Origin: Echinostoma caproni
Lineage: Eukaryota > Platyhelminthes > Trematoda > Plagiorchiida > Echinostomatidae
DNA length: 15,938 nt
Direction of reading: 5' to 3'
Assembly: GCA_900618425.1 (NCBI GenBank)
Contig: UZAN01050381.1
Location: forward strand, 4,576-20,513
Of the stretch, positions 1 to 10,389 are shown in pieces. A program made the position numbers and the translations under genes. The stretch's first letter is position 1. Each line of letters starts with the position of its first letter. The notes beneath the pieces were generated by a model, which was not told the origin of the DNA, did not search any database, and saw only the letters and a program-made list of their open reading frames with translations.

Positions 1-1650
1 AATGCCAAGGCTCGAAACTCGTACAGACTGTTTTGTGTTGGATACCGGCAACTGGCATATGTATGCGCAATGTACTGAGTCGTCAGTTGACATTGCACTG
101 ACTGCATCCATATGCATATGTGGAGAACTGAGTATTCCCGAATGATAAGCAAGAACGGGTGCGAATGTATCCAGTACGTTCCTGGCTTAGTGTAGCTAGG
201 TGGTCGATTCACCACCTCAAAGGACTACTCGGCGAAGTTGACCGAGTCGATTCAGTTTCATAATGCGTGCTCTTTTTGGGAAACGGTGAGAAATTTAGGG
301 CACGAATCTATTTATGCTCATCGTAGATTTCAGTCAGAAACAAACTTGCGTTAAATTTGCATAATCGGACGGTTGACAGATTGGAGTAGCAACCGCTTCC
401 CGTTTAACCTGTAATGGTTAGTAACGGTTGATTGCACTAAGGGAAAATTATTCACTGCAGGTGACCACGGGTGACCATCTTGGGCTTCCAATTTCGCACA
501 AAGTGTGATACCCACTGCTTAGAATTGATGCTTTAGGATTGAACTGGTGACAAATACGTGGTCTAGAAATTGTTTGCCAAATGTTATGTCTCGATTGGCT
601 CATTTGATGCAGAGGTTCGACAAGTACAAAACAGTTGTTCTGGTTCTGAAAGGTGGGCTATCACACAAATAATTCTACCGCTACTGAAACCCGATGCTTG
701 ATTTCGAAACACTCATTTAAAAAAATTATGTAAATTACATCAAGCGTCGTTTTTCTATTTCTCTCAGAAAAATAACGACATTTTTCATTTTTTAAATTGT
801 TCCGACAGCAGGCCAAGATAACGTTCCAAACCACCTGTTCATTTTTCTCGACAGACAGAATAATTTGCATCCAAAGACTAAAATGCGGTTTTCTGAGAAA
901 TGCAAAACGAGGAGTGCAGCTAGGTTATTTTATCGATTATCACCTAGACAACATAGTTTATCGCTCCTTCCTCACCGGGTGGATTTGTGTTGAGATGAAT
1001 AGGTGATGTAATCGAATTGAATAGAAATAGAAATGTAACTATTTAGGCCATTTTCATTAGCCAATCATTCCGTTTCTTTTCAATGACTATAGTCCCAATA
1101 TTATGTAATACTGAAAATACAGCAGAGTGGTAAACAAGTTTATTTTCGGTGATTCTTATTTTTGATTTGTTGTGTAGAGAAATTTACACTAATGTCGGCT
1201 AATTGAATCTTGAGATCGGATATAAGATTCACAATTACCACCAAATTGAGGTTTCTTTTTTAGTGGATTCTGAGAATTTTTTTCACATTATCTGACTGTG
1301 GAAAGATCGCGAGTCTCGGCTTGATTCAAACCCGTGGCTTTCGAACTTTTCATGGTCGGATTGTATGAGAAAATATCACATAGTTGTTAGTTCATTCACT
1401 CGATCATCCAGATCGTTTGGAATGTGTGTTTATGTGTGGGTGGATTAATGCGAACGGGAATGAGGAAGCTTTATTGTAAGCATAAAGGGTCTGGGGACTC
1501 GAGGGGATTATGGAAACAAAGTTCTAACGCTTCCCCAGTAGCATACAAATGACAGAAAACCTGCGTTGGTTTTCAACCGTGAAGCCTATTTAGGGGACAT
1601 AATGCGTTTGCCACGTTCACAGTGTAATTTGTTTCAGCTAGACGTGAAGT
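1..1650. other. AT-rich non-coding DNA, no gene seen
   Basis: I see no protein with recognisable motifs on either strand. Open frames are short and look random. The only local structure noted is a 12-base palindrome (CATATGCATATG) at 109-120 and a short direct repeat GGTGACCA around 461-476. It is most likely intergenic or intronic DNA. Confidence 0.6.
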
Positions 1651-1682
1651 GATTTCGTTGGTCCTGGATACCCTCTGGTTAA

Positions 1683-1845
1683 GCAGCGCTGAATGCTATC
1701 AGGCGCGTTCCCGGGTTGTGGATAGGGGATATCTTCACCGAAGAAGGTTAGCTATGAATAAGTTGTGGCATACCGCAAAAAATAAACGCTCGCGAACAAA
1801 CAGTGGCGGCACTACCAGGGTGTGGTGGGTTTTAGGCTGGTCACC
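1683..1845 (-). mobile_element. Dispersed repeat fragment, probable LINE remnant (copy B)
   Basis: The reverse complement of this stretch aligns by eye with plus-strand 11650-11815. Shared blocks include CAACTTATTCATAGCTAACC (reverse of 1746-1765) against CAACTTTATTCATTGCTAGCC at 11730-11750. CCCCTATCCAC followed by AACGCGC or GACGCGC and then TAGCAT-CAG is found in both. CCACCACA-CCT is also shared. The right-hand copy runs directly into a recognisable LINE C-terminal ORF, so this is inferred to be a truncated, diverged copy of the same family. The minus-strand reading carries several stops and has no intact ORF. Its ends are approximate, and the neighbouring DNA to about 2050 may belong to it. 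Confidence 0.5.
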
Positions 1846-1849
1846 TGGC

Positions 1850-4390
1850 TCCTGTTTAAAAGCCGCACAAGCCCAATGACGGTGTCGTGACAAAGATCGA
1901 TGTGACTGACCTTTTAAAACTGAAGTCATTGACCCCCTTACTTCCAAGGCGAGGGATTACTTCCTGCTATCTTGCAGTTTGCACTTGGTTGTACAAAGAC
2001 TAGAGATGCGCCCTCAAAATAAAAAAAAACGCCCAGTGACGCTGGGGACGTCTCTTGTACCAAACTCCCAAGGAACTTCATGATCATGATCGTAATCATG
2101 TCGAGAGCCAGCTTATCCTTTTGACCACATATTAATCATTACTTAGATAACAGTATGCCTATGCACAGATGGAGCTAAATGATCTCGGGTACATTGTGCG
2201 AACCTGTTCTTTTTGGCCTTGCTATTCAAGCCTATAAGATAGCGATTCGCTCAAGATTTGCCCGGATTTGTCGGTTTTCTATTATTAACGTGCAGTTTAT
2301 ACTGGTCTAAGAATACGACACATTATAAATGATAGAAAAGTCTCATTTTCGGGCGAACTATTAGTGCTGAGCTCATTTCAGTAGTCTATTGTGGGATAAA
2401 TTTGTCTTAACTTTCTACCAGATAATCTATATTTGTTCAGTACCGAGAAAATCCATGGTATGCTCTTTAAATCCCTTCAAAACGTTCCTCAGTACATATA
2501 TAGACGTACCACACGCGGTACTTCCCACGGACACATTGGTTTGAAACCCGGGACAGGGGAACGGTTCAGTCGATTGTGTGGTTGGTTCGTGTTCCTGACA
2601 TCCAGGCGTCATTAGTTCCACACTGACAGTTCGATTTCGCGCGGTAGGACCAAGAGTGAAATTCCCGTCGGCGTAGCCAAGCTGTTGACAAATTGCGCGG
2701 CAATCGGTTTTGGTCCATCTGGCAGTTGTTGTCGCATTCGGTCGAGTGGTGAGAATGTGACAAGAAAGGTATTTCGATTTATTCGGTTCATTCTGTTACA
2801 ACGTGAAGTTAGATGTCTCACGAAGAAATAAATAGTACAGTTTTTAATTTTGCGCAGTTTGATCAACCACCCCGTATGTATGGGCTTGTGTGGATAGTTT
2901 CCTTTCGGTGCTACCCTTTTGATCGAACAAGGAAGAATAAAGAGAATGAAAGGAATAAAAGCCGAAAGAAGTATTGTGATAAAAGTAAAGATGGTGGGTA
3001 AACTAGACAGGTAATGTGAATGAGTAGTTACGGAAGCTACGCTATTTAGGAGATCGAGCCCTCAGAACAGGGTTCCGCGATCAACAGTTAGAAAGTTGAA
3101 AGTGACCTATAGGGTTAAATTTCTTGGTTAGGACTTTTATCACCTTATGGCATATCATATTTCAAATATCCCTACGGTTCTTCCAAATTCTGCCTGCATC
3201 GGCGATTCTCGCAAGTCGGGGAGCCCATCCGGTGGTATGCGTAACTCGAAGTCAGCCATCGCAATTTGTGGTGATTAATCACTTGCTTTAGTGCGAGATG
3301 GCCATAATCTAATCGTCTTCACCCTTATACACTTGTTCCACTCGTTTATTGATACTCACATAATAATAAACTCAAAAACCTGTTATTAGATTCGAATCAG
3401 TACAGACTCCAGTGAGAATATCGACGAGACCTTACTGTGAACACTTTAAGTGGTCTCTCCGTATAATTAGTGAATACGAATGACTGTAGATTCCCAGCAC
3501 TAAATTAGCTGGATTTTTCGGTCTATGAACGCCGCACTAATTCGATACAAAAAATATATCCTATCAATAATCCAGTAACTTGACCACGACGAAAAACCAC
3601 AGCTGTTGACCAATCGATGTACTGAATAAAACATCTAGTGAGGTGTGGAAATTTCTCTCAGATACCATGCGACGGGCATTTACATATATAGTGCGGTCAT
3701 CGAAGGGGCCAGTATTTTTATTTTAGCTAACGATGAATGAGAGCGAGTGTCACAGTGAACAGCGTGCATTGTTCAACAAACCCGGGACAGGTTCAGTTGT
3801 TAGCCCCAATCTTTTGTTCACCATAAGTTTACTTGCACCTACGGTGCTCTCTATATCAGACACGATGAGAAGCATGTCCAGGTGAATACCGTAACATTGT
3901 TTGGAGTGCTGTTATGGTTATTAGTAGCTCAATCTTGCAACATTCGGTCAATAGCCGAAACAGGATTGATTCGGAGATTTCGTCTAAGATTATCTTACGA
4001 ATGCCCATGAAGTGAAATAAAGAATAAAGCAAGAGGTTGCTTATTACAGTCGATACGAAAGCAATCCAGATCATGGAAACCGAAATGAGTACACAATGTG
4101 ACCTGGAGCAGACTTTGGTGTTACCACGGTCATGGGAACCATTAACCTATTTAACCCAATAGAAATATTTGTTCTTCACCTTTCTGTTTCTTTCGATAAC
4201 CCAAGCACAAATTTTCCTTACGTAAACTGTCCACACGCTCTGCTCCTTTTTGTTCACACCCACCACATTTGAAACGCGTATGTCTGTTTACGAAGCTACT
4301 CGTCACAGTTGTCAAGGCTAAAGCTAAAGTAGATGTCTTTGACTGCCAAAACATAACAATACACGTAATACGATGTATTGAAAGAAAATA
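1850..4390. other. Unassigned non-coding DNA
   Basis: No recognisable gene, RNA or mobile element was found. Short frames of 60-85 codons occur on both strands between 2427 and 3001, but they overlap each other and show no motifs or codon regularity. A 14-base string, AAACCCGGGACAGG, occurs at both 2544-2557 and 3778-3791. It is followed by GGTTCAGT after a few bases in the first copy and directly in the second, so there may be faint repeat content here. Confidence 0.5.
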
Positions 4391-4391
4391 A

Positions 4392-4733
4392 CTACACATC
4401 ACTAAATCTTTTGTTTCAGTTATTGAGTATTCACTGACACGGGAGGTTGGGAAAAACTGGCTCACAGAATTGGTGAATGTTAGTTCGCGTCATGGTGCAA
4501 ACGAGACCAAAATCTACTTGATCAATTTGGTGATTCTGGGATTCGAATGTCACTTACCAAATTTGGGATTTTCTTCGAAACTTAATCAGTTCCAATCATG
4601 GGCAATTAAGAAACGCTGTTTTTCCCTGATAATTCTCATTTCAGTGTTATTATGTTCTGTTCGTACCGAATTCCTTCTGTCAGGAACTATGATAGTCCAT
4701 CACCGTCCCCCCCCCGTGCAATTGTTTTAACAA
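4392..4733 (+). other. Exon-like open frame, unknown product
   Basis: A stop-free plus-strand stretch of about 113 codons. A good splice-acceptor-like sequence (CTTTTGTTTCAG) ends near 4419, and the reading after it (IEYSLTREVGKNWLTELVN) looks protein-like. The second half turns hydrophobic and then runs through a C9 run near 4707-4715 to a stop, so it may be intronic. A second acceptor-like TTCTCATTTCAG lies near 4645. I do not recognise the protein and see no convincing GTAAG-type donor. The opposite strand also carries an open frame here, so chance openness is a serious alternative. Confidence 0.15.
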
Positions 4734-4969
4734 AATGGCGCTCATATTGACGGTAACATCTGTGTGTGGCTGGCACTAGTGGACCAGTTAGGATAGAAGA
4801 AGAAAGACCACTTCGCAGCACATATGGAGGGTCGGTAAGAATTATTTGGAGATATTGTAAACGAGATATCAAGAGTTTATCAGTAAATTGAACGACCAAC
4901 TTTGTTTTTAAAATTAACGAAAGATGACAGATGAATTAGGTCTCAATTGTATACTCCCAAATATTTCAG

Positions 4970-5206
4970 AAAATACGTCCCGGCATACGTAACTCACTCT
5001 GTATTGCGGCTGCACACGTAACGCCATCGATTTGCAGTAAATATCTGAAGCAAGCCCTGTCGCACCGATGCTCCTTCGACCAATCGAAGTTTACGCGGTA
5101 TGCGGAAGTTGTTCTGAACGGAGTTCGGCGAATTCACCCTTGGTGGTATGCGTTGAAACACTATTCTTCGACCTGGAACCAAGAAGAAATAAACTTAAAA
5201 CTTTGA
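4970..5206 (+). other. Best exon-like open frame, unknown product
   Basis: A 78-codon plus-strand stretch begins in phase 0 directly after a splice-acceptor-like sequence (ATACTCCCAAATATTTCAG, ending 4969) and ends at TGA 5204-5206. It has no ATG start in this frame and would have to be an internal or terminal exon. The reading is polar and mixed, with phrases such as SICSKYLKQALSHRCSF and IHPWWYALKHYSSTW, and its GC content is above the flanks. Just after the stop a different frame reads an Asp-rich segment (FDEDAFDDNDADNDC, to about 5255), so the frame may shift here. No GTAAG-like donor is evident, although GTATGC near 5147 could serve. I do not recognise a family. By length alone, such a frame is expected by chance in a 16 kb window. 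Confidence 0.22.
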
Positions 5207-5313
5207 CGAGGATGCTTTTGATGATAATGATGCCGACAATGATTGCAGTAGCGGTTCAAAACTGACTCAAATGTCAATATTCCACGTCAGTGAACAATTT
5301 TGGGAAATAACAG

Positions 5314-5328
5314 ATATATATATATATA
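5314..5328. repeat. (AT)n dinucleotide run
   Basis: About seven uninterrupted AT units read directly from the sequence. Confidence 0.9.
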
Positions 5329-5329
5329 A

Positions 5330-8300
5330 GTAATCTGTTTTTGAGAAAACCATATTTACCACACCTAGTGTTCGTCTTTTAGATAGCTGAAATTCTGATC
5401 TTTGCAATGTTCTTTCGATTAAGTGGAGATCAATATGGGTTAATCAAACTGAGTTGATCGTGCCTAAGCACCACTCTCTGCTNATTGGCGACCAAAACTG
5501 GAGTATTTCTATTTGGATGTTCGCAAAGTTTTTCGATTCGAATAATTATTGTCAGAACCGGAAGAATCTTGAAGGGTTATGCTAAAATTATTTTTTTTCT
5601 ACTCGTTTCCACTTTGTTCTTATAAATAGGGATTTTCTTGAGGGGTAGTAAATTTCAAATACTAGTGAAAAAGTGTAAACATTCAGCTTGACCGCCGTTC
5701 GTAGTATCACATTTCGCGACTAGGGCTAGATCTGCTCATCTTCTTAACACAAATTAATGAACTGCTAGGGCCACTAAATTGCAGCGTGCATATGAAAATT
5801 CTGGAAACGCCCAAGGATACTGATAGACTTCCTGACTCGATAACAATCCGGGAGTAGGCCAGAAAATGAGCGCCGCCTCCTCAACGACAGTAGCAGTCTC
5901 CTAATGATGTCATGGTGAAAGCTGAGGAATTGCATGATCTCAGTGGGCAACCAGTCATCCTTTTGTTTGCACAAAGTTCGAACATTAAACTTCCTCAGAT
6001 CAGAAGACGATTTGCGTTAGGTGACCCAGTGCCACCAAACTTCCTGACCTCGAATCTTAATTTTCCCAAGTTCGGTGTCCTATGCGCCTGACAAACGCTA
6101 AACTGAAAGAGAACATGTAACTGTGGTTCCCACGGTTATTCTCTTCCTTCGTGAAATTGGATTCCTTCGATACAGGAGAGAAAAGAAACAGGGCCCAACA
6201 ATGTGACCATTGACGCATTGAGGACAAATTCATTTCCACTGAGCTTGGAAACTCGTTTGCAAACATTGCATCACCAACAAATATGACCTCTGTAGAGCCA
6301 CGAGATGCAACTGTTGTTACTTCATACCGAGGATTAATTATCATGCCAAGTAGAACCTGTTTGAACAGAATGAGGACATTATAATAAAAAGGCATCGATT
6401 TAAGTCAAGTCACGAATTGCTTTATACAAAAAAAACAAAACACCACGGACATCCTCATTCCTTCATTAGACATTTAGTCCAAAGAAAAACTCCTATATGT
6501 GTAGAACTCCATGATCATGGTTTCAGATCCAGATCCAGATTCGGAATGGATGTCATCGAAAAAGTCTTGTGCGTCGTGCTCGATCAACCGTAATGATAGA
6601 AAACAAAAGTTAACAATTTTTGATGACGACATAATGTTACCCCATATTTGAAAGCAAACTTCATATTTAGTGGGTTTTAACCTTTCTCAAATTTGTCTTA
6701 ACATCTCTGGTGTGATAACGTGAACTCAACTAACTCCGAGTCTCTTCCCTTGATCTTCAATTCCTTTCTTGTTTCCTTCTACTTTCATCTTTCATAGAAC
6801 TTGTGCATCTCAGCAGAGCATTTTGCCTTTATTATTACCCTGTCTTGCTTTTCGTAGATTGAAATATCCCTTTATCTTCCAGAGTATACCTATGATTTAC
6901 AGTCCTAAGAAAAAACGCCTGTGCATTGAATTATGGTACGAACATCTCGAGATTACACCGTAAGAGAAGCCAACCTAATCACGTAACCTGACAGAATCCG
7001 AGGTAGATGATCAATAAATGACCGAAGATTGACCAGTGGATATTTTTAAGCTCACTTGATCTTATAGGAATCTCACGGCAGTTTGGAGATGGTAATCGAT
7101 TTCTTTTCTTCCATTTTTATTTGGGAAAACAATCAGTATGCTGTATCTACTAAATCCACTATTTTGTTTGCAATATGTGACGAATTCTAATCTCGATGAA
7201 AGCGTTCCGACGGGACTGGTAGATTAATAATGTGTACATTATTAGTCTGCCACAGATCGACAATATGAAGTTAATAATGTTTTTGTGTTCGAGGTACTTC
7301 GAAGAAAAGTAATCCTTTTCTAAACTGATTGGTTAAAAATAGTTTTTACAATTCAAATTTTGCGTTTTAACCGGGCAATGAGAAAGTCGAGAAGATGAGC
7401 AACTTTAATTGTGCATCAAACGTCTTTAAGGATATCTGTTTTCCCGTCTATAATTATCATCATATATTATCACCATCAATAAAATGGAACGCTGACCCCT
7501 AGAGAATTTGTCACGAAGTACACCTATTCAATAGATCCGCAAAAGAAATTGGATCAACTTCAATGGATCCCGCAGTATTGCACTTAAAAATCTCGAGGAA
7601 TACGAAATAGTTCTAAGGCCACATCCTTGATTTCGTTAATTCCTGTTTTGGAATATAATGCACCCCGTAACGAAGGTATTGTACCCCCTCTTGTATCATA
7701 CAATACACTGTCAGCCGGTATTTTTTCCGATGATAAAAGCAATAAAGAAAAAGAAGTTAACATAGACCCAACCAGGTCGAAACAGCAGTACAATGCTTCC
7801 TAGCTTTTCAGTTCACTCTTCTTTTGCTATTTACACGACGGATTTCCCCTTTGCAATTGAAGCAACTCCTCCATTACTCTCAAGTTAATATAGGAACACT
7901 TAAAGGTCGTAATGAATTTATACTACATATGAGTCAGCTCCTGGATGAACCTAGAAAATAAACCATTTCGGACATGGCATTTTGAGATGGCTGGTTACCG
8001 ATGCTCTTTGGGTAGTCTGTCAACGGACCAGTAGCTATGGTCTAAAGTTAACAAATTCTGTTCTTTCCGAAGCTTGCGTTCTTTATTTCTTTTTGAGTGT
8101 GGACTGGCACGACATTTGAACACGTGAGCCTTGGATGGCGCAGCTCCTGATAGACAAAATGTACAAATCACTTCCATGCACCAAAATGTCCCTTATCATA
8201 TGCACTGAAAACAAGTGGCGATTGGTCGCCGGTTCTCATTGTAAAAAAGATTTGAAGATTTTATCTCTACTCTTCTGACCATTGCGTTTTGTGATCGTCA

Positions 8301-8925
8301 AGTGCTCACAGAGATAAAGTAAAGCGATAAAATACTATTTCACGAATTGTTCAGATGTATCACATTTGTAGAAATTCTGTCTCCTTTTCATCTTTTCGCT
8401 GATCCAATAAGTACCATACGAACAGCCGATTGAAGTATGTAGAGTCTTATCAATCCTCTATTTTTGATGTAACTCCACGTGGTTTACCTCAGAACGAACT
8501 CATTTTTAAAGCTACTACTGATGGCAAAACCTCCTCGAATGAGATCATATAATGATTTCTTTGGGATTCTCGGAATTCGAAGAACTAAGCTGAATGTTTT
8601 GCCTAACTGAGTTCTAGACCTCAAAACTTAACGTTTATGATGTCTAATTGCGGCGCTTTACACTGATATATCAGTGTGTGTGTGAAGGTGAACTTACTAG
8701 TTCCATGAAGTACTAAACGAAATAGATGTAAAGCTCTTCCGAATCCAATAAAAAGTTTGCTTGAACCACTTGACTACTTTTGCCTTCTACTCTAATTTAT
8801 GAACTGGTCAGTGGAAGCTGTTTGTCTCAACTTCCAGCATAATAACTTGAGTCACCCACGATAACAGTTGTGGGCTTGTCGAGCTGCCTCAGGATCAACT
8901 GTTAATTATGATAAAAGCATTTAGA
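5330..8925. other. Unassigned, mostly AT-rich DNA; possibly intron of the bark-like gene
   Basis: There is no recognised gene. If the minus-strand exon at 8932-9260 is real, the sequence immediately below 8932 is its first intron, and this whole stretch could be intronic. Three modest protein-like open stretches occur: plus 5894-6091, minus 6060-6374 and plus 7588-7803. None has a recognised domain. A 12-base palindrome (CCATGATCATGG) lies at 6509-6520, and the only ambiguous base is N at 5483. Confidence 0.4.
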
Positions 8926-8931
8926 ACTTAC
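8926..8931 (-). promoter_or_regulatory. 5' splice site GTAAGT
   Basis: Reading the minus strand, ACG|GTAAGT is a perfect match to the metazoan donor consensus, directly after the conserved GT-rich beta-helix motif. It sits where the protein similarity stops. Confidence 0.6.
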
Positions 8932-9208
8932 CGTATGTGCCACGAGCTATCAGTTTCCCATGAATTTTTATACCTAAACCGGAGCCAACGTAGACGTGAA
9001 CACCCGGATCAATGATTAGTGCAGCGTCCCTTTGCACGTTGATTGGTCTACGGGAGATCACATAAGGTGAGCCGGATAAAATCCAATGCTGCACACCGTA
9101 AATGTCCGCGTCCACCACAGTAGCCCGGGAATAATTGAACAGCAAAATCCAAATGGTCAATGTTATACATACTGGACTCATAGGCGCAGAACCGCTGAAA
9201 TGATTCAT
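8932..9208 (-). CDS. First coding exon of a bark beetle/anakonda-like transmembrane protein (partial)
   Basis: Starting at ATG 9208, this exon encodes about 92 residues. There is a hydrophobic signal-peptide core at residues 13-24 (VCITLTIWILLF), followed by a conserved extracellular start: GSPYVISRRPINV (46-58), then ALIIDPGVHVYVGSGLGI (63-80), then IHGKLIARGT (82-91). This 'pre-set border, prior weight, inner rule' pattern of short beta strands matches, from memory, the N-terminal repeat of Drosophila Bark beetle (Anakonda), a large single-pass protein of tricellular septate junctions with beta-helix, SRCR, CUB and lectin-like domains. The open frame reads through the donor to a TAA at 8921-8923, but ACATACG|GTAAGTT at 8932/8931 is a consensus 5' splice site, so I end the exon there in phase 1. 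A second Met at residue 10 would also give a good signal peptide. The remaining exons were not identified; the known family is very long, so most of the gene lies downstream on the minus strand. The family call is inference without a search. Confidence 0.55.
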
Positions 9209-9262
9209 AGTGAAATGTAAATTGCTTGTAGCACCTGGACAGAATACAAGAAAGCGACTTCT
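9209..9262 (-). promoter_or_regulatory. 5' part of first coding exon with 3' splice site (cis or spliced-leader acceptor)
   Basis: On the minus strand, GTTTATTTCAG ends at 9261, and 52 bases (9260-9209) then lead to the start codon. This is a normal acceptor for a 5' UTR intron. In flatworms the same configuration is also used for spliced-leader trans-splicing. The frame is open from the acceptor to the ATG, so a slightly longer N-terminus encoded by an upstream exon cannot be excluded, but the signal peptide favours the ATG at 9208 or the one at 9181. Confidence 0.45.
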
Positions 9263-9264
9263 GA

Positions 9265-10149
9265 AATAAACAACTAAATCATAGACTGTATTGTATTGTC
9301 CGTATCACATATTTTTCGGAAGTTATTTTTCACCTTTTAAAAGAAACAGGAGATCGCTTCATACAAAATAGGTGATGTTATCAGTTGAGCATGCGAGACC
9401 ATGCGGTTTAGAGCTAATTTCAAACTTGATGCATACCATTTGAAACGTGAGTTGTGTTGAAGCTGATTGGATGCAGACCGTCATCGTTCTAGAGGGGCTA
9501 ATCCATACAAAGTTGCCCATTGCGGATATTTATGAAAAATTCTGGAAAACCACTGTTTAGCAATTTCCTCCTTAGGAATTCATCTTCTTGTCAAAAACTC
9601 TAAATTTCCATTCTCAGAAAAGACTTTCAGCTTTCTGAAGAGCTTATAAGCCAAGTTAAAACCGCAAAACGTGCTCCTAAAGAACACCCGTGGATAGCCT
9701 TAAATTTATAAAATCACTGAATTTCTTTCGGTAATATAATAGTTTCCGCATATTTTATTGATTTATAAGATTACATGCTGTGAGGAAGTCCAGGTACACT
9801 AAGTATACTGGTTCCTCTAAGCCAGCTGCTTGCCTATTCCTCTAAGGACGGAAACAGATTAGGCTTTTGTTGAAATCCTTGTTGGAATGATGATGATAAG
9901 TTGCTTTTTATAAATGACTCAGCTTAAAGTAAGTAGCAATGGAGTCCGTTATTTTGAACGGCATGGAAAAGAGACTGAGCAGGCCAATAAAGCAATCATC
10001 TTTCTATGCAGGTGAAATTACATCCTGTTTTTATAGTTTTAGAAGCATAGTATTGTTGCGAATACATTAGGATAGCTCGCCAAATTTAATATTTATTAAG
10101 TTATATATTAATTTATATCACTTGCCCATGTGATAAAGGTTTGTTGAGG
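9265..10149. other. Non-coding DNA upstream of the bark-like exon
   Basis: AT-rich sequence without a recognisable gene. It should be a 5' intron or the promoter-proximal region of the minus-strand gene, but I see no distinct promoter element that I can defend. Confidence 0.4.
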
Positions 10150-10388
10150 TGTATGTATGTATGTATGTATGTATGTATGTATGTATGTATGTATGTATGT
10201 ATGTATGTATGTATGTATGTATGTATGTATGTATGTATGTATGTATGTATGTATGTATGTATGTATGTTGTATGTATGTATGTATGTATGTATGTATGTA
10301 TGTATGTATGTATGTATGTATGTATGTATGTATGTATGTATGTATGTATGTATGTATGTATGTATGTATGTATGTATGTATGTATGTA
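10150..10388. repeat. (GTAT)n tetranucleotide microsatellite, about 59 units
   Basis: An almost perfect array of GTAT/ATGT units about 238 bases long. The single irregularity is near 10268, where ATGTTGTATG lacks one A and shifts the phase. All six frames are therefore open and would read as repeats such as MYVC or YIHT; these are artefacts, not genes. The purity and length indicate a young, unstable locus whose true length may differ between individuals or be mis-assembled. Confidence 0.98.
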
Positions 10389-10389
10389 G

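Noticed and set aside
1735..1947. Small minus-strand gene and overlapping plus-strand frame 1649-1879
   Set aside because: They lie in repeat copy B, and the translations have no conserved motif.
2427..3001. Several overlapping 60-84 codon frames
   Set aside because: They shadow one another on both strands and none shows a domain, signal peptide or splice context.
4151..4465. 104-codon minus-strand frame
   Set aside because: No motif and no splice or start context; it overlaps a plus-strand frame of similar length, so chance is likely.
6057..6395. Minus-strand frame with an acceptor-like TTCAAACAG near 6375, considered as exon 2 of the bark-like gene
   Set aside because: The bark-like exon 1 ends in phase 1. 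Joined there, the next bases reach a TAA within eight codons; the open frame is in phase 0 and has no family resemblance.
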